Source of the DNA: Oscillospiraceae bacterium
Lineage (GTDB): Bacteria; Bacillota; Clostridia; Oscillospirales; Ruminococcaceae
Assembly (NCBI GenBank): GCA_016281125.1
Contig: JAEEIA010000063.1
Coordinates: 49,896-113,895, forward strand
Direction of reading: 5' to 3'
DNA length: 64,000 bases
This document shows positions 56,572 through 64,000 of this stretch, piece after piece. Below the pieces are notes generated by a model. The model worked only from the letters and a program-made list of their open reading frames with translations. It was not told the origin of the DNA and searched no databases. The position numbers and the translations under genes were made by a program. The stretch's first letter is position 1. Each line of letters opens with the position of its first letter.

Positions 56572-57444
56572 ATGAGTAAAACGAGTTACGATGAGCCGAA
56601 GTCGGCAAAAGGCCCCGCATATTACGGTTATAAGGCATTTCAGTACATTTTTCTGATTTTCCTTGCGATCATGAGCTTACTTCCGTTTGTCATCATGATC
56701 ATCAATGCAACGAGAAGCAGAAGCCAGATTGAGTCCCACGCGATCTCGCTGATTCCGGGTAAGAATCTGCTGGTCAACTGGAAGGTCTTCAACGGTAAGT
56801 CCTTCAATGTTACCACCGGTTTCCTCAACTCGGTCATCGTTTCGACCGGTGCGACGTTCTGCTCCGTGTACTTCTCGACCATGACAGCATTCGCAATCGT
56901 TGCGTATGACTGGAAATTCAAGAAACCGTTTTTCACGTTCATTATGTGTGTTCTGATGATTCCGCCACAAGTCACGTCGATCGGTATGTATCAGTTTATG
57001 TACAGCATCGGCATGACGAACAAGCTGCTTGCTCTGATCATTCCGGCGGTCGCGGCGCCTGCTACTGTATTCTTTATGAGACAATACATGGCCGGTGCGC
57101 TTCCGATGGAGATTCTGCAATCTGCGCGTATTGACGGTGCGGGCGAGTTCCGTATTTACAATCAGATCGCACTCCCGATGATGAAGCCGGCTATGGCGAC
57201 GCAGGCGATCTTCGCTTTCGTTTCCAGCTGGAACAACCTGTTCCTCCCGCTGATCCTTCTGACCGACAAGAAGAAATTCACGATGCCGATCATGGTCAGC
57301 CAGCTGAACGGCGACATCTACAAGACTGAGTACGGTGCAGTCTATCTTGGACTGACGCTCACCGTTCTCCCTCTCTTCGTCATCTATTTCCTGTTGTCAA
57401 AATACATCATCGCCGGTGTTGCACTTGGCGGTGTTAAGGAGTAA
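56572..57444 (+). CDS. Carbohydrate ABC transporter permease
   Basis: QSARIDGAGEFRIYNQIALPMMKPAMATQAIFAFVSSWNN EAA loop and MalG-like C-terminus. Confidence 0.93.
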   Translation: MSKTSYDEPKSAKGPAYYGYKAFQYIFLIFLAIMSLLPFVIMIINATRSRSQIESHAISLIPGKNLLVNWKVFNGKSFNVTTGFLNSVIVSTGATFCSVYFSTMTAFAIVAYDWKFKKPFFTFIMCVLMIPPQVTSIGMYQFMYSIGMTNKLLALIIPAVAAPATVFFMRQYMAGALPMEILQSARIDGAGEFRIYNQIALPMMKPAMATQAIFAFVSSWNNLFLPLILLTDKKKFTMPIMVSQLNGDIYKTEYGAVYLGLTLTVLPLFVIYFLLSKYIIAGVALGGVKE

Positions 57445-57493
57445 TCCTCCTTCACTCCTTTTTTGGCAATCGGAGCATTCGGTTTCGACCGAA

Positions 57494-57529
57494 GTACCCC
57501 TGACCGGAAGCTGCGCCGGTCAGGGGTAC
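57494..57529 (+). terminator. Intrinsic terminator after ABC operon
   Basis: GTACCCCTGACCGG...CCGGTCAGGGGTAC then AATGTTTTT. Confidence 0.8.
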
Positions 57530-57558
57530 AATGTTTTTAAGTGTGAAATGTAAATATG

Positions 57559-57593
57559 AAATCCCGCAGGTGTGCTGACCTGCGGGATTTTTG
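57559..57593. terminator. Bidirectional intrinsic terminator
   Basis: AAATCCCGCAGG-TGTGCTGA-CCTGCGGGATTT-TTG. Confidence 0.8.
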
Positions 57594-57602
57594 AATATCA
57601 GT

Positions 57603-58676
57603 TTATTTCTCCGGTTCAAGGATGACGGCGCGGGCAGAATCTGTTTTGGGCTTTCCGTCGCGGCCGCTGATGAACACCGAGAATTCCTCGTATTCACCGG
57701 CATTGTCCGTGATCTTGATCATCTGGTCTGTCATGACCTCACTGCGGTTGCAGCGCAGCAGGAACGGTGCGCCTGTATAGCTGCTGTAAATTCTGCCGAG
57801 CATCTTGTTGTTGTCATCGTATGCATTCACGACAACATGTGCATCTTCATCGCGCGGGATGATCAGATACAGCTCGCTGCCGCCGTTGGTTTCTGCGTAG
57901 TTTTCCTCCGGCATGTTTGCAATGTACGGGTACAGATCCACGTAGCCTTCCAGCGAGAAGTATTCTCTGTATGCGGCATTGATCGGGGAGTACGCGCCCA
58001 TGACCCCCGGATTGCCGAGGTAGATGATGCCGCAGCTTGCGTCCTTCGGGAGCAGATTGCGTTCCGGCACATTCGGCCGCCACTGCGCTTTGGGCTTCTC
58101 GGTCAGATCAACTTCCTCTTCCAGGAAATTCTTTCCCTTTCCGGTCTGTTTGCTGACATAGTACCATTCTGCCGTCGAGGTGTGGCCGTCAATCAGGTCA
58201 TAGAGGTGGAGCGTGACCGTGTCGCCCTCGACCTTGTCTACGTCGATGAACTGCGGGATCCAGTTGTGACGAGAGCTGTAATACTGCATGGCGAGATACT
58301 GGAGATCGTCCTCGTCGTAGCGCGGAGGCGGGGCTTCGGTCGTGGTGGTTTCTGCGGCTTCGGTGGATTCCGGTTCGGCGGTTGTGACCGCAGCTTTCGT
58401 GGTATTCGGTGCCTTGGTCGTATCGGCTTTGGTTTCGGTTGTGGTTTCGGATTCCTTCGGTGCGGTTGTTTTCTTCTGTTTCAGCGTGATCGTCGCTTCT
58501 GTTTCGGCTGCTGATTCTGTCGTGATGTCCGCGTCGGCGGTGGTTTCTGCTGCGGTCATCGCGTCCGTGAGCAGATATTCGGAGTTTTGTGCCGGATTCT
58601 CATTCGGCGTGCAGCCGCTGAGCATGCCTGCTGCACAGACGGCCAGGCAGATCATGGAAAGACGGTTCTGTTTCAT
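57603..58676 (-). CDS. Lipoprotein of unknown function with Thr/Glu-rich linker
   Basis: MICLAVCAAGMLSGCTPN lipobox; long TTAPKESETTTETKADTTKAP linker. Confidence 0.75.
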   Translation of the reverse strand: MKQNRLSMICLAVCAAGMLSGCTPNENPAQNSEYLLTDAMTAAETTADADITTESAAETEATITLKQKKTTAPKESETTTETKADTTKAPNTTKAAVTTAEPESTEAAETTTTEAPPPRYDEDDLQYLAMQYYSSRHNWIPQFIDVDKVEGDTVTLHLYDLIDGHTSTAEWYYVSKQTGKGKNFLEEEVDLTEKPKAQWRPNVPERNLLPKDASCGIIYLGNPGVMGAYSPINAAYREYFSLEGYVDLYPYIANMPEENYAETNGGSELYLIIPRDEDAHVVVNAYDDNNKMLGRIYSSYTGAPFLLRCNRSEVMTDQMIKITDNAGEYEEFSVFISGRDGKPKTDSARAVILEPEK

Positions 58677-58836
58677 TATTCTTCTCCTTTGCTACATCAG
58701 ATGCAGTGTGCATCCGGATCGTTTACATGGATATTATAACATATGCGGTGCATTCTGGCAATGTCGGTACGTGCGCCTGCGCAGTAGAATTTTGCAGGAA
58801 TAATTCGTCGCGTTTTGTCGTATTTTGCTAAATGCA

Positions 58837-58898
58837 GGATCTCCGATGGATTGATAATGGGACAAAGCCCTTCACTTTGCATCCGCCGGAGGCACTTC
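58837..58898. repeat. Modular hairpin intergenic repeat, copy F
   Basis: GGATCTCCGATGGATTGATAATGGGACAAAGCCC...GCATCCGCCGGAGGCACTTC; right end is the reverse complement of the copy C left end. Confidence 0.7.
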
Positions 58899-58972
58899 TT
58901 ATACAGACGAAGGCGCTGACGAATCTGTCAGCGCCTGTTCCATACGAATTTCATTTTCTATGCGGTGCAGCG

Positions 58973-59518
58973 TTAAATACTGCGGACGTCGCGGAGCAGA
59001 GAGGCGAGCATGGAATAATGCAGCGCGGCCAACCGCTCCGGCGGGGTGCGGTATCCGCAGTGCGCCCATGAGATTACGGTGCCGATGCAGCCGTTGACAT
59101 AAAACAGCACCGCCAGCTCCTGCGTTTCGGAGAGCTTTCCGCCGCCGAGGCTTTCCTGTACGCGCGCGCGGATGCGGTCAGCCTCCTGCTGGAAGATGAA
59201 CTTCGGCAGCAGTGCGTTCATCTCGTCGTTATAAAGCCGCTTGTAAAACAGCTGATGCCCCCGGATCGTTTCCAGATACGCGGTCAGCTGCGCCGCGGAG
59301 TAGTTTCCGCCGAACTGCGCAAGCGCCGTGTCCCAGTCGCGGAACAGCATCCACTGCGCAAGATCGTACTTATCCTTGAAATGATAGTAAAAGGTCTGCC
59401 GTTCGGCTCCGCACTGCTGGCAGAGCGCCGTGATGCTGACCTTCTGCATCGGCGTTGTTTTCAGCAGCTCATCCAATGCCTGCGCAAGCATGGTTTTTGT
59501 TGCATCACGAATCCCCAT
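58973..59518 (-). CDS. TetR/AcrR-family regulator
   Basis: TKTMLAQALDELLKTTPMQKVSITALCQQCGAERQTFYYHFKDKYDLAQWMLFRD. Confidence 0.9.
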   Translation of the reverse strand: MGIRDATKTMLAQALDELLKTTPMQKVSITALCQQCGAERQTFYYHFKDKYDLAQWMLFRDWDTALAQFGGNYSAAQLTAYLETIRGHQLFYKRLYNDEMNALLPKFIFQQEADRIRARVQESLGGGKLSETQELAVLFYVNGCIGTVISWAHCGYRTPPERLAALHYSMLASLLRDVRSI

Positions 59519-59626
59519 GGTCAACCTCTTCTCTGTTATTGTTATTCATTCTCTATATTTTTAGTATAACATATCTTCACTTTGTTGTCAATGTATAAAA
59601 ACTAGACAGTTTATGCTTTTTGTATG

Positions 59627-59655
59627 GTGACAACGCCCCGGAACCATGCTATAAT
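59627..59655 (+). promoter_or_regulatory. Promoter of the CE15-CotH transcription unit
   Basis: GTGACA (59627-59632), 17-bp spacer, TATAAT (59650-59655). Confidence 0.7.
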
Positions 59656-59661
59656 ATATTT

Positions 59662-59875
59662 GTATTGGGAAGTATGGACTGCCGGTGACGGCAGCATATA
59701 GACTTATGGTAAAATAGAAAGATACAGGCAAAGATAGAAATTGTATTTGGGGGATCATACTGGAAACACGCTTGTGCAAAGCAGTGTGGTCTTGTTGTCT
59801 GTATCTTTTTTCATGGATATGATAAAGAACGTCAGCGGCCTTTCTGTGTATGCACGGAAAGGCTGCTTTTTTGCT
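59662..59875 (+). ncRNA. Candidate structured leader RNA ending in an intrinsic terminator (attenuator/riboswitch-like)
   Basis: Hairpin CTGCCG-GTGA-CGGCAG (59679-59694); closing stem GATACAG (59721-59727)/CTGTATC (59799-59805) then TTTTTT; inner hairpin ACACGCTT-GTGCA-AAGCaGTGT; terminator AGCGGCCTTTC...GAAAGGCTGCTTTTTT (59834-59874), all before the start codon. Confidence 0.55.
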
Positions 59876-59988
59876 GCCGGTGCATGCTGCCGTGTGATCC
59901 TTCGGATCGGTTGGGAGGTGAATCCTTTTTTGCAGAGTGAGAGGTTGCCATTTTCGGGGAGAAATAATAAATGGGGAGTAAAAACATT

Positions 59989-61554
59989 ATGAAAAAAGGA
60001 AAGGGTTACTTTGTGAAATCAACAGCAGCTGCAACAGCTGCAATGCTCGCGCTGACAGGCCTGATCTGTCTGCAATCCTCGGCGGCGGATGCGCCGTCTG
60101 TGACCGGCGATCTGTCCGGAAACGGATTTCTGGATGCTGCCGACCTCTCTTTGATGAAGGCGGGCGTCCTTACGGAATCAAAGGATGCCGCATTCAAAAC
60201 GACCGGCGACGTCAACCAGAGCGGTGCGGTCAATGAAAAGGATACCGCGATGCTGCGGGAATACCTGCTCACGAAAATAACCGCTTTTGAAAAGGGAGAG
60301 CCGGACGGTGAACCTTCCTCGGAGATTCCGACCTTTGAGAAGTCCTATAATTTCCCGTCGGTTTCCTCGCTGAAAGCCAGCAATGACGTTCCTGACCCGT
60401 TCGTCTTCCAGGACGGCTCCAAGGTTGAAAGTCCGGATGACTGGTGGCGGCGGCAGGCTGAGATCAGCTGCATGTATGAGTATTACATGTACGGTGTCTG
60501 GCGTGACGGCTCTGATGACGAAGTCAGCTACAAGATCAGCGGAAACAGCATGACGATCACGGTGAAGCGCAAGAGCACGGGCAAGACCGCTTCCTTCAAG
60601 GCTGTCATCAATCTGCCGAAGCAGGTTCGTCACGAGGGCGGTGCTCCGGTCGTTCTCGGTATGCACAAGGGCATTTCCGAAAGCACTGCGACCGCAAACG
60701 GCTATGCAGTTATTACCTACGACAGCGACGGCATGTTCTCTGCACCGGGAACCGCCGCTGACAACAATCAGCATACCGGTGCATTTTATGATCTTTATCC
60801 CTACGGAAGAAACTGGGACGAACAGACCGGCGATCTGATGGCTTGGTCCTGGGGTATCAGCAGAATCCTGGATGCGCTCTATCAGGGCGCAGGCAAGGAG
60901 CTGAATATCAATCCGGACAGCTCCATTGTGACCGGTGTTTCCCGGTACGGCAAAGCGGCCGCTGTCTGCGGAGCCTTTGAGCCGCGCATCAAGATGTGCG
61001 CACCGTCCTGTTCAGGCGCAGGCGGTCTGGCGCTTTACCGTTACAAATCCGAAGGCAAAACATACGACTTTTCCAGTAAAGGCGGATCAGCAAGATATAC
61101 CTATGATCAGAACGAGCCGCTCGGCAGCTTGCAGGCTTCCGGCGAGCAGGGATGGTTCAACGGCAGGTTCATGGAGTTCAAAGCTGAAAACCAGATCCCG
61201 GTCGATCAGCATATGCTGGCATCCCTCTGTGTCAATCCGAACCGGTATCTGTTTATTATCTGCTCGTGTCAGAATGAAAACTGGGTCAATGCACCGGCGC
61301 AGTGGATGACATATCTTGGCGCAAAGCGCGTGTTTGATTATGTCGGCCTCAGCGACCATATCGCAATCAATGTGCATTTGTCCGGTCACGCTGTCATCGA
61401 AGAAGATATGAAGTACATGATGGCATATTTCGATCATCATGTTTACGGCATGGAATCGAAGATGGATCTCAGTAATCTGACACATTCTCCGTTTGAGCTT
61501 GATAAAAACAAGGATTCGTTTGCTGACACCTTTACGAAAAACTGGATTCATTGA
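59989..61554 (+). CDS. CE15 glucuronoyl esterase-like protein with N-terminal dockerin
   Basis: Signal peptide; dockerin GDLSGNGFLDAADLSLMKAGV / GDVNQSGAVNEKDTAMLREYL; CE15 catalytic region SSIVTGVSRYGKAAAVCGAFEPRIKMCAPSCSG; HLSGHAVIEED. Start could be 59971. Confidence 0.88.
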   Translation: MKKGKGYFVKSTAAATAAMLALTGLICLQSSAADAPSVTGDLSGNGFLDAADLSLMKAGVLTESKDAAFKTTGDVNQSGAVNEKDTAMLREYLLTKITAFEKGEPDGEPSSEIPTFEKSYNFPSVSSLKASNDVPDPFVFQDGSKVESPDDWWRRQAEISCMYEYYMYGVWRDGSDDEVSYKISGNSMTITVKRKSTGKTASFKAVINLPKQVRHEGGAPVVLGMHKGISESTATANGYAVITYDSDGMFSAPGTAADNNQHTGAFYDLYPYGRNWDEQTGDLMAWSWGISRILDALYQGAGKELNINPDSSIVTGVSRYGKAAAVCGAFEPRIKMCAPSCSGAGGLALYRYKSEGKTYDFSSKGGSARYTYDQNEPLGSLQASGEQGWFNGRFMEFKAENQIPVDQHMLASLCVNPNRYLFIICSCQNENWVNAPAQWMTYLGAKRVFDYVGLSDHIAINVHLSGHAVIEEDMKYMMAYFDHHVYGMESKMDLSNLTHSPFELDKNKDSFADTFTKNWIH

Positions 61555-61570
61555 TAAGGGTGATTCAAAT

Positions 61571-64000
61571 ATGAAATCTATTCAGGCGACAGCAGCCGGC
61601 ATTCTTCTGGCTGCATCCCTTCTGCCGGTTTCGGCGCTCGGCGGCATTTCCGCTGCCGCGGCGGGTTCCGGCGATCTGAACGGCGACGGCAAGGTCACGT
61701 CCGCCGATGTCCGGATGCTCCAGCAGTATCTGCTGACAAAATCCGGGCAGTTATCTGACTGGCGCGCAGGCGATCTGAACAGTGATCAGTACCTGGACGC
61801 CATGGACCTTTCTCTCATCAAGCGCATTGCTCCGGCTGAGGAGGAGGATCCCGATCCTGTGTATATCCACCTGAAAGGATCGTCGATTACCTCTGAGGGC
61901 GGAAATGTCGATATCTCCGGCAAGACCGCGACGATCTCCGCTTCCGGCATCTATTATATAGACGGAACGCTGGACGGCGGACAGATCCTCGTGAACATCC
62001 CTGACGAAACCGTTGATTCCAAAACCGTCAAGCTGTTCCTGAACGGTGTGAAAATGACAAATAACAGCGCACCGTGCATCATGATCGAGAATGCGGAGAA
62101 TACCTCCGTCAATCTCGTTGAAGGAAAGGAAAATGCGCTTTCTGACGGCAAGGACGCTCCGGCGGCTGAAGTCGAACCGCAGTACGCTGTGCTGCATGCA
62201 AAGGATGACCTGACAATCAAAGGTGACGGCAGCCTGATCATTACAGCCGGCACCGAGTACGGCATCCACTGCAACAACGACCTCAAGCTCAACGGCGGCA
62301 CGCTCTCTGTCACAACAGAAAACACCGACGGCATCCGCGGAAGGACTTCCCTGACAGTCAAGGACGGATCCGTGACGGTGGACAGCGAGGGCGACGGCAT
62401 CAAATCGACAAAGGGATCGGTTTCGGTCATCGGCGGCAATGTGTCTGTCAAATCCAGCAAGGATGCGATTCAGGCGGAAACGACACTGGAGCTCACCGGC
62501 GGTACGGTGCAGGCATGCGGTGACCGCGGCCTCACGGCGCCTCAGATCAGTCTGGACGGCTGCACACTGCTTGCAACCGCTACGGACAATCAGTGCGAAA
62601 CCCTCGGCAAACCCGCACAGAACACCATCGTTGTGGATCTGACAAAGGAGTGGTCGAAGAATAATCCGATTGCTCTGACAAACGGTTCCGGACGGACAGT
62701 CTTTGACCGGAACACCCTCAAGAAATTCCGTTACGGCATTCTCTCTGCTCCGGAGCTGGACAGCAGTACCGGCTATGAGCTGTATGTCGGCGGCATTCAG
62801 GTCAAGCAGAACGGCAGCGGCAGCTTCAAGGCGGGATCCCCGGCGGCATACACCAATGTCAACAATACCGTCACCGATACAAAGCTGCTTTACGGCGATC
62901 TGTTTGATCAGTCCAAGGTACACCGCATTGAGATCACCATGCCGAACTGGTCACAGTTCCTTTCCTCCTGCGATCAGCAGAAAGAGGACTGGTATCCCTG
63001 TGACGTCAAGATCGACGGCGAGGAGATCAAAAACGTCGGAATCCGTGCCAAGGGCAACAGCTCTCATATGTTTGTTGCACAGGCAGGCAGTGCAGGAAAG
63101 GGCAAATACAGCTGGCGCATGAAGTTCGATAAGTACGACAAATACGGCAATTATCACGGTCTGACTGAGATCTGCATGAACAACATGTATTCCGATCCTT
63201 CCTGCATGAGAGATATTCTGTGCTACAATGCCTGCTACGAGGTCGGCAGCTATGCACCCGAATGCGCGTATACGAATATGTACGTGAACGGGGATCTGTA
63301 CAGCTTCTATTTCCTCGCAGAGCAGCCGGGCACGACACTCGCCGAGCGCCTTGCGACCAAGGATGACGCGGTCTTCTACAAGGCAATCGACAAGACGAAT
63401 GCGCAGGGCAGCTATGACTGCTCGTTCAAATCCAGCATGGCACTGGATAATTTTGAGGTCAAATGGGGCACGGATGATCAGCTCAAGCATATTGATGAAA
63501 TCAAGCAGGCGATCAACAAGCTCACATCCTCAAATTACAAGTTCATCGAGGATATCATTGACGTGCCGAGCTTTTTGCAGGGCTTTGCCGTCAATGCCAT
63601 GATGTGCAACTACGACAGCTATAACGGCATGATGCCGCACAACTTCTATCTCGAGTATGACAACGGCAAAATGTACTATGTCAGCTGGGATTTCAACCTG
63701 TCGCTGGGCAATTTCATGGACAACGGCGCATCCGTCAATTCGGACATTAACACCGGCATGTACCAGACGCAGATTGCGGACCGTCCGCTTTTGAAGCTGC
63801 TGGAGGTTCCGGAGTACAAGAAGCTGTATGACGGCTATGTCCGGCAGATCATGCAGATGTACAGCAATCCGGAGCAGACGGTCAATAACATCGCGAAGGT
63901 GATCCGGAACGATGTCAAGGCCGACCCGCGCTTCTTCTTCACCGCTGACCAGTTTGAAAAGAACATTGCCAAGAGTGCAAACGGTCTTCAGGTTTCCGGA
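61571..64000 (+). CDS. Dockerin - Cthe_2159-like domain - CotH kinase-like protein (runs off right edge)
   Basis: Missing from the ORF track because no stop lies in the window. Reads MKSIQATAAGILLAASLLPVSA; dockerin GDLNGDGKVTSADVRMLQQYL / GDLNSDQYLDAMDLSLIKRI; DDLTIKGDGSLIITAGTEYGIHCNNDLKLNGG...; CotH motifs VGIRAKGNSSHM, YSWRMKFDKYDKYGNYHGLTEICMNNMYSDPSCMRDILCYNAC, YSFYFLAEQ. Confidence 0.9.
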   Translation, partial: MKSIQATAAGILLAASLLPVSALGGISAAAAGSGDLNGDGKVTSADVRMLQQYLLTKSGQLSDWRAGDLNSDQYLDAMDLSLIKRIAPAEEEDPDPVYIHLKGSSITSEGGNVDISGKTATISASGIYYIDGTLDGGQILVNIPDETVDSKTVKLFLNGVKMTNNSAPCIMIENAENTSVNLVEGKENALSDGKDAPAAEVEPQYAVLHAKDDLTIKGDGSLIITAGTEYGIHCNNDLKLNGGTLSVTTENTDGIRGRTSLTVKDGSVTVDSEGDGIKSTKGSVSVIGGNVSVKSSKDAIQAETTLELTGGTVQACGDRGLTAPQISLDGCTLLATATDNQCETLGKPAQNTIVVDLTKEWSKNNPIALTNGSGRTVFDRNTLKKFRYGILSAPELDSSTGYELYVGGIQVKQNGSGSFKAGSPAAYTNVNNTVTDTKLLYGDLFDQSKVHRIEITMPNWSQFLSSCDQQKEDWYPCDVKIDGEEIKNVGIRAKGNSSHMFVAQAGSAGKGKYSWRMKFDKYDKYGNYHGLTEICMNNMYSDPSCMRDILCYNACYEVGSYAPECAYTNMYVNGDLYSFYFLAEQPGTTLAERLATKDDAVFYKAIDKTNAQGSYDCSFKSSMALDNFEVKWGTDDQLKHIDEIKQAINKLTSSNYKFIEDIIDVPSFLQGFAVNAMMCNYDSYNGMMPHNFYLEYDNGKMYYVSWDFNLSLGNFMDNGASVNSDINTGMYQTQIADRPLLKLLEVPEYKKLYDGYVRQIMQMYSNPEQTVNNIAKVIRNDVKADPRFFFTADQFEKNIAKSANGLQVSG

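Noticed and set aside
57591-58514. 307-aa plus-strand ORF
   Set aside because: Antisense to a lipoprotein with lipobox and Thr-rich linker; Gly/Phe-rich tail is the shadow of that linker.
58908-58941. Hairpin AGGCGCTGAC-GAATCT-GTCAGCGCCT called as terminator
   Set aside because: Strong stem but no U-tract on either strand, so not listed as a confident terminator.
59721-59811. Leader considered as a c-di-GMP-I (GEMM) riboswitch because of ACAGGCAAA and GCAAAGC strings
   Set aside because: Order and spacing do not fit the GEMM consensus and the GAAA tetraloop hairpin is not present at the expected place; kept only as an unclassified structured leader.

Overview
This 64 kb window looks like chromosome of a cellulosome-producing Firmicute, probably Ruminococcus (inferred from dockerin-bearing plant-fibre enzymes, codon/GC style and gene content; not tested by search). 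Most of it is dense, ordinary chromosome: a class A PBP, a spermidine-synthase-like membrane protein, an RNA methyltransferase, lysA, an RluA-type pseudouridine synthase, tRNA-Tyr/Thr, rplJ-rplL with an L10 leader, and LytTR/AraC/TetR regulators. Two fibre-degradation blocks stand out: GH9 plus a GH3/xylA/sugar-ABC operon with two AraC regulators, and a dockerin-CE15 / dockerin-Cthe_2159-CotH pair cut by the right edge. Other dockerin proteins are a GH5, a ~2100-aa subtilase and a protein upstream of a C1A cysteine peptidase. The strongest candidate for an under-described system is a TerB-N/TerB-C protein with a histone-H1-like Lys/Ala/Pro tail, translationally coupled to a BREX BrxD-like (DUF2791) ATPase, with a BrxHI/Lhr-like helicase 3.4 kb downstream and no BREX methyltransferase or PglZ in the window. 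Further items are a family of modular hairpin intergenic repeats, including a symmetric 73-43-73 bp element and a copy that encodes a protein C-terminus, and a ~330-nt structured leader with an intrinsic terminator upstream of the CE15 gene. No CRISPR array, transposase, integrase or prophage module was recognised. All family calls are from reading motifs by eye; no database search was run.
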